7,431 bases of DNA from Coxiellaceae bacterium (GTDB taxonomy: Bacteria > Pseudomonadota > Gammaproteobacteria > Coxiellales > Coxiellaceae): positions 1-7,431 of the forward strand of contig JABABH010000101.1 in NCBI GenBank assembly GCA_014238325.1. The letters are read 5' to 3'. The first letter of the stretch is position 1; every line of letters starts with the position of its first letter. A model generated the notes under the pieces. That model was not told the origin of the DNA and did no database searches. It saw only the letters and a program-made list of their open reading frames with translations. Position numbers and translations under genes: made by a program. This document shows positions 1 to 6,712 of the stretch, one piece after another.

Positions 1-1643
1 CTGACCCCCTCTTCTATAGCTGTGCAGACCCAATAGGCTTGATGTCCCATACCACAATGTGCCGCCACACGTTCCCGCAACGCCTCACGACGACCGTTCG
101 CCACTAGGACTGTGTCTACCTCTAGACGTCCGCTAGGTCGCTCGTCAATCATGGAGATATCTAAATCAGCATGCAAAGTCATGGCCAAGGTACGCGGTAT
201 CGGTGTTGCACTCATCATCAATTGATGTGGATAATAACCGCTTGTCACAGCCTTCTTTTTAAGGGCTAGTCGTTGCTCTACGCCAAAGCGATGTTGCTCA
301 TCGATGACAATCAATCCTAATCGATCGAACTGCACGGTTTCTTGAAATAAAGCATGGGTCCCAATGATGACCATCGTCTCTCCTGCCGCTAAACGCTGCA
401 ATAAAGCTCGACGCGATGCCACACGTGTAGGTAATCGCTCTACTACTATGCCAAGCGGTACGAACCATCCTTGAAAAGAACGCTCATGCTGCTCTACTAG
501 CAGTTCAGTCGGTGCCATGACTGCCACTTGATAATTATTTTCAATTGCTCTTATCACCGCAATCGCTGCTACCACGGTCTTTCCGCACCCCACATCACCC
601 TGCAATAAACGCAGCATGGGTGTAGCAGTAGAGATATCTGCATGGATGTCTTGTATGACTCGCTTTTGCGCGCAGGTCAGCGAAAAAGGCAAACTCATCA
701 CTAACTGAGTCTGTAGACTCGATAAACTGCTCAAACTATCATTGACTGCTCCATCACATACCAAACCAGGCCGGGCACCTAAAGGAGTTCTGACAACAGC
801 TTCCTGACATAAGGGGCCTGACTTGAGTTGGCTAGCCAAGCCTGCCTCAACGAGAGGCGCGTTGCCTATAGATTGAGGTACTAAAATAGGCGCTTTATGA
901 TGCCTGATCACTTGGCGTGCCTGTTGGCGGCTGATGACATAAGCTAATAATTCTTCAAATATTAATCGCTGTTGTGCGGGATGCTGTCGATCCTTATATA
1001 AGTTCACCGCTCTATCTGCCATAGGACGATGAATATGATTTAAAGCTTCCCATAGACGAGGAAACTGAAAGGATTGCGTTAGGTCCATCGGTAATAACTC
1101 GTGAAACCAGCATTCGTATTCTTTTGGTTGTGATAATATGGAGTTGATACACTGACGCCAATGTGTCTGTGATAATCCCGTCGTGGTCGGGTAGACTGCG
1201 GATAGCCTATCTTCCAACACCAGTGGCTCAGACCCATCCCTTACACGATACTCGGGATGGATCATCTGAATATCATGGCGATTCAGAGCACGGACCGTTC
1301 CAAAACACGTTACAGAACGATCCTTTTCCATAAAAGTTTTATGCTGCTGACGTGTAAAATGAAAAAATTGCAGAATAAGCAGTCGTCCGCTGCTATCTGA
1401 TAAACGGCATTCTAAACGGCGGCGACGACCATATAAGATTCGTGCCTCGATGAGGGTACCAGACACTAAAGCTTGATCATTCACCTGCAAATCTTTAATA
1501 GGTGTGACCTGCGTACGATTTTCATAACGCATCGGTAAGTGAAATAATAGATCTTCGACCGTTTCTATACCGATATTGAATAGTAATTTCAGTACTCGAG
1601 CACTGAAACCTCGGCAATTCCTTAAATATCTGCGCTCAATCAT
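1..1643 (-). CDS. recG: ATP-dependent DNA helicase RecG (3' end cut by window edge)
   Basis: RecG is a monomeric superfamily 2 translocase that regresses stalled replication forks and moves branched DNA junctions in the cytoplasm. The frame is open for 547 codons from an ATG at 1643 and runs off the left edge; E. coli RecG has 693 residues, so about 195 are missing here once the insertion is counted, including the last helicase motifs. Visible in order: the wedge (OB-fold) region with HLPMRYENRT near residues 35-44; Walker A GDVGCGKT at 349-356 (Ser in E. coli is Cys here); motif Ia APTELL; IGTHALFQE; the DEQH box at 448-451; and motif III SATPIPRTLAMT from 478. The Walker lysine is K355 against K302 in E. 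coli because of an insertion of about 50 residues (around 257-303). The frame is the same on both sides, so it is not a frameshift. The start overlaps the ridA stop by 8 bp with only a weak ribosome site, which suggests coupling. Identification is near certain. Confidence 0.97.
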   Translation of the reverse strand, partial: MIERRYLRNCRGFSARVLKLLFNIGIETVEDLLFHLPMRYENRTQVTPIKDLQVNDQALVSGTLIEARILYGRRRRLECRLSDSSGRLLILQFFHFTRQQHKTFMEKDRSVTCFGTVRALNRHDIQMIHPEYRVRDGSEPLVLEDRLSAVYPTTTGLSQTHWRQCINSILSQPKEYECWFHELLPMDLTQSFQFPRLWEALNHIHRPMADRAVNLYKDRQHPAQQRLIFEELLAYVISRQQARQVIRHHKAPILVPQSIGNAPLVEAGLASQLKSGPLCQEAVVRTPLGARPGLVCDGAVNDSLSSLSSLQTQLVMSLPFSLTCAQKRVIQDIHADISTATPMLRLLQGDVGCGKTVVAAIAVIRAIENNYQVAVMAPTELLVEQHERSFQGWFVPLGIVVERLPTRVASRRALLQRLAAGETMVIIGTHALFQETVQFDRLGLIVIDEQHRFGVEQRLALKKKAVTSGYYPHQLMMSATPIPRTLAMTLHADLDISMIDERPSGRLEVDTVLVANGRREALRERVAAHCGMGHQAYWVCTAIEEGV

Positions 1644-2040
1644 CCAGCATCATAATCGCATCTATGGCCAAGCGAGCTTGTTTAGGTAGTTCACGCACAG
1701 CCACCACCGTACGCGCAGGATAAGGCTGATCAGTCACAGGATAATATTCCTGCATCACAAGATTAAGGGCATTAAAATCCACCATACTCACTAAATAAAT
1801 AGTCAATTTAACAATATGATGTAGATTACCTCCAGCCGCCTGTGTCACCGTGAATAAATTCTCAAAAACCTGGCGGGCATGCACAGTAAAATCATCACTC
1901 TGTATCATTCTCCATTCAACGTCAGCCTCCCATTTTAAAGGCAACTGCCCGGAAAAATAAACTATATTCCCCATTTTTATAGCTTGTGAGTACGGTCCGA
2001 TCGCTAACGGGGCTTGGTTCGTATTAATCATTTGCTTCAT
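1636..2040 (-). CDS. ridA: RidA/YjgF family 2-iminobutanoate/2-iminopropanoate deaminase
   Basis: RidA proteins hydrolyse reactive enamine/imine intermediates released by PLP enzymes such as threonine dehydratase, which protects other PLP enzymes. The protein has 134 residues against 128 in E. coli. Seen: N-terminal GPYSQAI with Tyr17, FSGQ with Ser30, and PYPART with the substrate-binding Arg at 110 (Arg105 in E. coli). The C-terminal segment reads LAIDAIMM, so the position of catalytic Glu120 is Asp127. The loop after SGQ (residues 33-50) is unlike the usual nPxTG-type loop. I chose the ATG at 2040 over an in-frame ATG at 2085 because an AAGAGG ribosome site lies 5 bases before it and because residues 1-20 align with the family; the longer form would overlap spoT by 43 bp. 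It sits 2 bp after spoT and overlaps recG by 8 bp, so it is probably co-translated with both. Confidence 0.95.
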   Translation of the reverse strand: MKQMINTNQAPLAIGPYSQAIKMGNIVYFSGQLPLKWEADVEWRMIQSDDFTVHARQVFENLFTVTQAAGGNLHHIVKLTIYLVSMVDFNALNLVMQEYYPVTDQPYPARTVVAVRELPKQARLAIDAIMMLDD

Positions 2041-2042
2041 AT

Positions 2043-4175
2043 TTACCTCTTTTCTGAAAATCGACGCATAATTTTTTCGACACATTTTACTTGGCGCAAT
2101 CGCCGCAACACCCTTGCCAAATGTATCCTATTATTCACCGTAATTCTAAAAACCACAGCATAATGCAAGCCGTCACGTTGTTCTACATGCATGTCTTCAA
2201 TATTACCCTTGGCCTCTGCAATAGCTGCCGCTAACTCTGCCAATGCACCACGCTTATTCATCAATTGGATACGAATCAGGACAGAAAATTCACCATGCGC
2301 CTGTTCAGCCCATCGTAATGCCATAAAGCGATCGGGATGCCGTCGCAGCTTTGTCATCTGCGGGCAACGTTCACGATGCACTAAAATACCTTTGCCGATA
2401 TTGATCACACCCACAATGGGGTCACCAGGCAACGGATAACAACATGTCCCGAAGCTAATTAACATACCTTCAGTCCCTTTAATCAGCAAAGGCATCGCTT
2501 CATTCGGTTGCGCTTGGATATCATTTTCAACGGTTTTAGCCACGACAGCAATACGCTGTGCCACTAATATGGCTACCCGATTACCTAAGCCAATCTCTTC
2601 TAATAAATCATCGAAGGATCCCAATTGAGTTTCTTTCAATAAAAAATCCATCACCTGCCTCGATAATTTCCGAAGCATAATAGAATAACTCTCCAACGCT
2701 TTTTTCAGCAACTGCCGACCCAAAGCAATTGATTCGGCACGTTGTTGTAATTTCAGAAAATTTCGAATGCCCGTACGAGCTTTACTCGTCACCACAAAAT
2801 CTAACCAAGCTGGATTAGGACGTCCTGTCGCGGACGTCACAACAGCGACCGTTTGTCCATTGAATAAAGGTGTCGATAAGGGCGCTAATTGGCGATCCAC
2901 TTTCACGGCCACACACGCGTTGCCAATATCGGTATGCACTGCATAAGCAAAGTCAATGGGCGTTGCTCCACTCGGCAAGGCTTTAATCTCTCCTTTGGGG
3001 GTAAAAACATAGACTTCATCAGGAAATAAATTGACTTTTACGGTTTCAATAAACTCTAAAGGGTTACTCACATCGCTATGCATTTCCAGGAGACTTTTGA
3101 CCCACGCTTCTGCGCGCAATTGAGAGCGTTTAGACACTTGGTCTCCCGTTTTATAGAGCCAATGAGCTGCAATACCTGTCGTTGCCATACGATCCATATC
3201 CACCGTACGAATTTGCACTTCAATAGGTAGACCATAAGGCCCAAATAGCGTCGTGTGCAAGGATTGATAACCATTTAACTTAGGAATCGCAATATAATCT
3301 TTAAAGCGTTCAGGTACAGGTTTAAACAAGCGATGTATAATGCCTAAAACGCGATAACACGTGTCCACGTCCAACACAATAATGCGGAAGGCATAGACAT
3401 CCATAATTTCGTCAAAAGGCAAATGTTTACTATGCATTTTTCGATAAATACTATAGAGATGCTTTTCTCGTCCTTGGATACTTGAAACCGACAACTGGCT
3501 CTCATTAAACGCATGCTCTATGGTCCTTTCAATCAACAGGAGCATCTTTTTGCGATTACCTCGTGCATGTTTCACTGCATCCTTAATGACGCGATACCGC
3601 ATTGGAAACAAGCCTTTAAAACCAAGCTCTTCTAATTCTACGGATAATTCACGCATCCCTAAACGTTTCGCAATGGGCGCAAAAATCTCCAAGGTTTCTT
3701 TGGCAATACGAGCACGCTTGTGCGCATGTAAAGAGCCAATCGTTCGCATATTATGTAATCGATCAGCGAGTTTAATAATAATCACCCGCAAATCTCTGGC
3801 CATCGCGAGCACCATACGACGAAAATTTTCAGCCTGAGCTTCGATGCGACTCACAAATGCCATTTGAGTCAGCTTCGTGACACCATCTACTAAATCCGCG
3901 ATGGTGCTACCGAACTGAGAAGCGATCACCTGCTTATCCAGTGATGTGTCTTCTATCACATCGTGCAACAAACCCGCTGCTAAGGTTTGATAGTCCATTT
4001 TCATATCCGCTAAAATACAAGCTACGGCGACAGGATGAGTAATATAAGGATCCCCGGTCGAACGCCGTTGACCATGATGAGCAGCGAGGGCCACTAAATA
4101 AACTTTTTGCAGTTTTTCCATCTGCAAATCAGTTAAATAATCAGATTTTCTTCGTAGCTTTTTGAAAAGACGCAC
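2043..4175 (-). CDS. spoT: Bifunctional (p)ppGpp synthetase/hydrolase SpoT
   Basis: SpoT makes and degrades the alarmone (p)ppGpp. The protein has 710 residues against 702 in E. coli and is collinear with it. Hydrolase (HD) domain: THP with His47, HDVIED at 71-76 and LADRLHN with Asp138, so the hydrolase site looks intact. Synthetase domain: GREKHLYSIY from 235, IMDVYAFR with Asp259, the RFKD motif at 290-293 (the RxKD form of bifunctional enzymes; RelA-type synthetases have ExDD), NGYQSLHT at 301-308 and Glu319 in IEVQIRT, so this site also looks intact. A TGS domain follows at about 386-447, then a Cys-rich region (Cys578, Cys579, His600, Cys604) and a C-terminal ACT domain (about 630-705). 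The start is GTG: the alignment begins there, an in-frame TAA lies nine codons upstream, and a GGGG stretch lies 8 bases before it. Upstream is a terminator, then a possible promoter of its own; ridA follows 2 bp downstream. Confidence 0.98.
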   Translation of the reverse strand: MRLFKKLRRKSDYLTDLQMEKLQKVYLVALAAHHGQRRSTGDPYITHPVAVACILADMKMDYQTLAAGLLHDVIEDTSLDKQVIASQFGSTIADLVDGVTKLTQMAFVSRIEAQAENFRRMVLAMARDLRVIIIKLADRLHNMRTIGSLHAHKRARIAKETLEIFAPIAKRLGMRELSVELEELGFKGLFPMRYRVIKDAVKHARGNRKKMLLLIERTIEHAFNESQLSVSSIQGREKHLYSIYRKMHSKHLPFDEIMDVYAFRIIVLDVDTCYRVLGIIHRLFKPVPERFKDYIAIPKLNGYQSLHTTLFGPYGLPIEVQIRTVDMDRMATTGIAAHWLYKTGDQVSKRSQLRAEAWVKSLLEMHSDVSNPLEFIETVKVNLFPDEVYVFTPKGEIKALPSGATPIDFAYAVHTDIGNACVAVKVDRQLAPLSTPLFNGQTVAVVTSATGRPNPAWLDFVVTSKARTGIRNFLKLQQRAESIALGRQLLKKALESYSIMLRKLSRQVMDFLLKETQLGSFDDLLEEIGLGNRVAILVAQRIAVVAKTVENDIQAQPNEAMPLLIKGTEGMLISFGTCCYPLPGDPIVGVINIGKGILVHRERCPQMTKLRRHPDRFMALRWAEQAHGEFSVLIRIQLMNKRGALAELAAAIAEAKGNIEDMHVEQRDGLHYAVVFRITVNNRIHLARVLRRLRQVKCVEKIMRRFSEKR
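2046..2051 (-). promoter_or_regulatory. Ribosome binding site of ridA, inside the spoT 3' end
   Basis: AAGAGG lies 5 bases before the ridA ATG. It is formed by the last two sense codons of spoT (Lys, Arg), with the spoT TAA directly after it. A ribosome finishing spoT therefore stands on the ridA start site. This fixes the ridA start and implies translational coupling. Confidence 0.8.
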
Positions 4176-4282
4176 AAATTCTGCCCCAATGATAAAAGCT
4201 TATACCCCAGTATTTTGACACAAATATACTAAATAACTCTAGTCTGATTCGTTCACAGCCAAAACTCAAGGCAAGCTGCCAT

Positions 4283-4310
4283 AGTATACAACTGATATAC
4301 CAACAGTATA
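4283..4310 (-). promoter_or_regulatory. Possible spoT promoter (two TATACT -10 hexamers)
   Basis: Two TATACT hexamers (5 of 6 matches to TATAAT) lie on the minus strand at 4305-4310 and 4283-4288 in an AT-rich stretch between the terminator and spoT. Neither has a convincing -35 box at 16-18 bp. Either would give a leader of about 100-125 nt before the GTG start. The position just after a terminator is the main argument, so this is only suggestive. Confidence 0.3.
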
Positions 4311-4360
4311 AAACATGGCATATATTAAGGATAGAAAATTGGATAGGACGCACACACCTT

Positions 4361-4406
4361 AGAAGAAAACGGTATACCCCCCACACATTGTCGAGGGGTA
4401 CCGTTT
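4361..4406 (-). terminator. Rho-independent terminator between rpoZ and spoT
   Basis: Read on the minus strand, AAACGGTACCCC (4406-4395) pairs with GGGGTATACCGTTT (4380-4367) across a 14-nt loop. This is a 12-bp stem with a TA bulge in the downstream arm. It is followed by TCTTCT, so with the stem's own Ts the tract reads TTTTCTTCT. A GC-rich stem plus T tract fits an intrinsic terminator of the yicC-gmk-rpoZ transcript. The plus-strand side lacks a T tract. Confidence 0.7.
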
Positions 4407-4564
4407 CATGCTATCACATCCAGAATAAGGCCCACACCACCCATTTCTGTGTTAAAGAAGGCAGGTGTCGTATCGATGCAACAGCAACTTGGTAAACGAT
4501 CATGAGGAAAAACATACCTCTCAAAGCAGGATCAAGGCTAAGAGATCTTCGATACCAGGTAACG

Positions 4565-4774
4565 TTAAAGCTCGCTATCCGGATCTCCCATATCGACATT
4601 ATATCCCGCTGCTATTTCACGCAAAGCAATCACAGTTGGCTTATCATTATTAGCAGGCACCATGGGCTCAGCTTGACCAAGTTCCAAGGCATGCGCACGT
4701 CGCGCTGCTTTTAGTACTAAATCAAAGCGATTATCGACATGCTTAAGACAATCTTCAACGGTTACGCGTGCCAT
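4565..4774 (-). CDS. rpoZ: DNA-directed RNA polymerase omega subunit
   Basis: Omega binds the C-terminal part of the beta' subunit and helps RNA polymerase assemble; in E. coli it also forms part of one ppGpp-binding site. The 69 residues begin MARVTVEDCL, then NRFDLVLKAARRA (about 15-27), DKPTVIALREIAAG (about 44-57) and an acidic tail, all hallmarks of the family. E. coli omega has 91 residues; this one lacks most of the variable C-terminal tail but keeps the conserved core, so it is not broken. The ATG has a good AGAGG site 7 bases upstream. It lies 68 bp after gmk and is followed after about 160 bp by a terminator, which suggests it ends the yicC-gmk-rpoZ transcript, with some read-through into spoT possible. 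Confidence 0.95.
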   Translation of the reverse strand: MARVTVEDCLKHVDNRFDLVLKAARRAHALELGQAEPMVPANNDKPTVIALREIAAGYNVDMGDPDSEL

Positions 4775-4807
4775 ACGACTACCTCTTTATCTCACTAGTT
4801 TGTAACG

Positions 4808-4825
4808 ACAGTCTCACATGACTGT
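4808..4825. repeat. Small hairpin between gmk and rpoZ
   Basis: ACAGTC (4808-4813) and GACTGT (4820-4825) form a 6-bp stem with a 6-nt loop in the 68-bp spacer. No T tract follows on either strand, so it is not an intrinsic terminator. It could be an mRNA processing or stability element, or chance. Confidence 0.3.
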
Positions 4826-4842
4826 ATCAACGAATCATGATT

Positions 4843-5505
4843 TTACCGCTTTTTCAATAAATCTGCTAGAAGATATGACATTTTTTCGGCCTGTACGTCT
4901 CGCTGCAACCGTTCCGCCATCACAATAGATTGTAGATCAACTATAGCTTGGTCAAAACGATCATTCACGACTAAATAGTCAAATTCAGTATAATGCGCGA
5001 TCTCTTCACGTGCCCGCGACAAACGATAAGCAATCACATCAGCATCATCTTGACGACGCTGCACTAAACGCTCATATAATACCTGACCGGATGGCGGCAA
5101 AATAAAGACTAATAATGCTGGAGGAAAGAGCTGTCGAATCTGACGCGCCCCTTGCCAGTCTATTTCTAACAGCACATCTCTTCCTACCTGCAGCTGAGCG
5201 TATATCCAGTCTCGTGCTGTCCCGTAATAATGGTCGTAAATAACCGCATGCTCTAAAAATGCACCCGCTTGTTTCATCTGCTCGAAGGTAGGCATATCCA
5301 CAAAAAAATAGCTCTCCCCTTCTTTTTCTCGAGGACGTTTCGGGCGTGTCGTATAAGAAATAGAAATATCAATATTATCAATACGTTGCCTTAACTCATG
5401 AACCAGCGTTGTCTTGCCTGCGCCAGAAGGTGCTGCGATCACAAATAAATTCGCTTTATAGCCACAACGTTCAGACGCATGTGGCAATTTTGTATATTTA
5501 CTCAA
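4843..5505 (-). CDS. gmk: Guanylate kinase
   Basis: Guanylate kinase transfers phosphate from ATP to GMP (or dGMP) to give GDP in the cytoplasm, an essential step of GTP and hence ppGpp supply. The protein has 220 residues; E. coli has 207. Seen: the P-loop APSGAGKTT from residue 25; the GMP-binding segment SYTTRPKRPREKEG...YFFV (about 50-69); FLEHA and YYGTARD; LEIDWQGARQIRQ; the lid with RRQDD; and VVNDRFDQA near the C-terminus. The frame starts with TTG at 5505, which overlaps the yicC stop by 8 bp and has AGG 9 bases upstream. No ATG or GTG exists before the first beta strand (LFVIAAPSG), so TTG, here or at residue 7 (5487), is the only reasonable start. This gives an N-terminal extension of about 12-15 residues compared with E. 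coli. The overlap implies co-translation with yicC. Confidence 0.96.
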   Translation of the reverse strand: MSKYTKLPHASERCGYKANLFVIAAPSGAGKTTLVHELRQRIDNIDISISYTTRPKRPREKEGESYFFVDMPTFEQMKQAGAFLEHAVIYDHYYGTARDWIYAQLQVGRDVLLEIDWQGARQIRQLFPPALLVFILPPSGQVLYERLVQRRQDDADVIAYRLSRAREEIAHYTEFDYLVVNDRFDQAIVDLQSIVMAERLQRDVQAEKMSYLLADLLKKR

Positions 5506-6382
5506 TATTTTGGACCTGCTCTCGTATTTGATTAATATACACTTTCAAGTTAATGCCCGCCTGCACCATTGGAATGCTCGTTGATTTGCTATTGATCGTA
5601 TTCACTTCACGATGCAATTCTTGCATTAAAAAATCTAGGCGTCTTCCAACCAACCCTCCGCTCTCGATGACCTGATAGGCGGTCGAGACATGGATCTCTA
5701 TTCGTTGCAATTCCTCAGTAATATCTGTTTTTTGAGACAGCCAGACAATCTCTTGCGTCAATCGTGATGCATCAAGCTCCAATGAAGCCTCGTCGAAGCG
5801 AGCGCGAATTTTTTCTCGTAAGGCATGCGAACAAGCTGGGATATGTGCTTTAATTGAAGCAAGCTCCGTTTTAACCTTATCCAAACCTTCTAACAAATAG
5901 TCTTGTAGACGCGCTCCTTCTTGCTCTCGCACGCGTATGCAGGCTTCCAATGTACGGCGAAATAATGCCCAAGCCCACTCATGATCATGAGCACACTCAG
6001 CACCTTGATGCTCCTCCTCTAATAATAAGCCAGGCCAAGCTAAAATAGCCGTCGGATCCAAAACTAGCGGTATACCTGTTTTAGACAAAGCAGCAGCAAC
6101 CGTCTGTAATTTTGATGATAGCTCATCCAGCAATGGGTGATGAATCTGCAAGGCAGGAGATTCCGTTTGGATACCACGAGTTTGCATCAACACTTCTAGC
6201 TTGCCTCGACGCACACAGGCTTGTATTGCTTGACGCAAGCCCGCCTCCAATCCGCGTAATGGTTCAGGCAAATGCACAATAATATCTAAATAGCGATGAT
6301 TCAAAGCACGAATATCACAACTCAGTACACCGATAGGCGTATTTTCAATTTGATGCGCAAATGCTGTCATACTGGTAATCAT
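5498..6382 (-). CDS. yicC: YicC/YloC family endoribonuclease
   Basis: YicC proteins are a conserved endoribonuclease family; E. coli YicC has been linked to degradation of the small RNA RyhB. The protein has 294 residues against 287 in E. coli and is collinear with it. Seen: N-terminal MITSMTAFAH, then ALNHRYLDI and HLPEPLRGLE; WPGLLLEEE near the middle; and the C-terminal signature GRRLDFLMQELHREVNTINSKS followed by IREQVQNIE at the very end. I chose the ATG at 6382 because the alignment with E. coli begins there. A GTG ten codons upstream (6412) adds residues without family support. The ribosome site is weak (AGG 12 bases or GAG 6 bases upstream). The last codons overlap the gmk TTG start by 8 bp, the usual yicC-gmk arrangement. 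It is probably the first gene of the yicC-gmk-rpoZ transcript because a terminator-like hairpin lies upstream. Confidence 0.96.
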   Translation of the reverse strand: MITSMTAFAHQIENTPIGVLSCDIRALNHRYLDIIVHLPEPLRGLEAGLRQAIQACVRRGKLEVLMQTRGIQTESPALQIHHPLLDELSSKLQTVAAALSKTGIPLVLDPTAILAWPGLLLEEEHQGAECAHDHEWAWALFRRTLEACIRVREQEGARLQDYLLEGLDKVKTELASIKAHIPACSHALREKIRARFDEASLELDASRLTQEIVWLSQKTDITEELQRIEIHVSTAYQVIESGGLVGRRLDFLMQELHREVNTINSKSTSIPMVQAGINLKVYINQIREQVQNIE

Positions 6383-6460
6383 GACAAACTCATACCTACG
6401 ATTGATTCTCACAACTGCTAGACAGTTAAGAGATTACAGAGCCTCCCATGGTTCGAAACG

Positions 6461-6489
6461 CTCATATGGTTACAAATAACTCAAAGCAA
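6461..6489 (-). promoter_or_regulatory. Weak promoter candidate for yicC-gmk-rpoZ
   Basis: On the minus strand TTGCTT (6489-6484) and TATGAG (6466-6461) are separated by 17 bp. They match the sigma-70 hexamers at 3 of 6 and 4 of 6 positions. Position and spacing fit a yicC promoter with a leader of about 70 nt, but the match is weak and could be chance. Confidence 0.2.
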
Positions 6490-6524
6490 AAGACACGACC
6501 CATAACTAGCATATATACCTATCT

Positions 6525-6556
6525 CACTTCAAGATGCGAAGCATGCACTTGAAGTG
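6525..6556. repeat. Two-tier hairpin upstream of yicC
   Basis: CACTTCAAG (6525-6533) pairs with CTTGAAGTG (6548-6556). The stem continues inward with ATGC (6534-6537) pairing with GCAT (6541-6544) around a GAA loop and a 3-nt bulge. That is 13 bp in all within 32 nt. No T tract follows on either strand, so it is not a standard terminator. The inner 11 bases (6531-6541) are exactly complementary to 6674-6684 in the loop of the hairpin at 6651-6712. Confidence 0.65.
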
Positions 6557-6607
6557 GCTCATCGCGATGGGGATGCTTAAGGGGACAACCGCGATTTTTC
6601 TTTTAAG

Positions 6608-6639
6608 TGGCTGAGCGAACATTTATTTTTCGCCAGCCA
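6608..6639. repeat. Hairpin between the two larger palindromes
   Basis: TGGCTGAGCG (6608-6617) pairs with CGCCAGCCA (6631-6639). This gives a 9-bp stem with one bulged A and a 13-nt AT-rich loop. It is the middle of three hairpins in this gap. On the minus strand the following bases are A-rich rather than T-rich, so termination is unlikely. Confidence 0.5.
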
Positions 6640-6641
6640 TT

Positions 6642-6712
6642 AAAACAAAAGGTATACCGCTCGCAATCACCCACTTCGCATCTTCAATCGCGAATCGCGA
6701 GCGGTATATACC
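6642..6712 (-). terminator. Terminator-like palindrome, probably ending the pgpA transcript
   Basis: Arms GGTATACCGCTCGC (6651-6664) and GCGAGCGGTATATACC (6697-6712) give a 14-bp stem with a TA bulge and a 32-nt loop. Read on the minus strand the stem is followed by TTTTGTTTT (6650-6642), a T tract suited to intrinsic termination downstream of pgpA. The loop is longer than usual and the structure lies about 380 bp after the pgpA stop. It could therefore instead be a repeat element that happens to act as a terminator. Confidence 0.55.

Larger units (their letters stand above)
4176..4564. other. Gap between rpoZ and spoT without a gene
   Basis: This 389-bp stretch separates the rpoZ stop from the spoT start. 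It holds the intrinsic terminator at 4361-4406 and two TATACT hexamers nearer spoT. Reading frames on both strands are short, rich in Trp, Cys and Phe or start inside rpoZ, and show no recognisable motif, so I see no protein gene here. The 158 bp between the rpoZ stop and the terminator (4407-4564) has no clear structure beyond a 4-bp GAGG/CCTC hairpin. Confidence 0.7.

Noticed and set aside
735..875. Frameshift or pseudogene in recG to explain the extra length
   Set aside because: The codon phase is identical before and after the segment, there is no stop, and all downstream helicase motifs are intact.
2041..2085. ridA extended to the ATG at 2085
   Set aside because: The 15 extra residues do not match the family, would overlap spoT, and the ATG at 2040 has a strong ribosome site.
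2191..2439. Plus-strand open frame of 82 codons
   Set aside because: It lies wholly inside spoT on the opposite strand and encodes no recognisable motif; spoT is certain.
3520..3837. Plus-strand open frame of 105 codons
   Set aside because: It is an antisense shadow of the spoT hydrolase/synthetase region and has a low-complexity, Arg/Ile/Ser-rich composition.
4141..4386. Minus-strand frame of 81 codons overlapping the spoT 5' end
   Set aside because: It is full of Trp, Cys and Phe, has no motif, spans a terminator and overlaps the spoT start in another frame.
4414..4714. Short frames on both strands over the rpoZ 3' end and the following gap
   Set aside because: They overlap rpoZ in other frames, have no good ribosome site and no recognisable domain.
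6450..6459. GGTTCGAAAC, resembling a tRNA T-loop
   Set aside because: The flanking bases do not form a 5-bp T stem, and no acceptor or anticodon arm can be placed on either strand.
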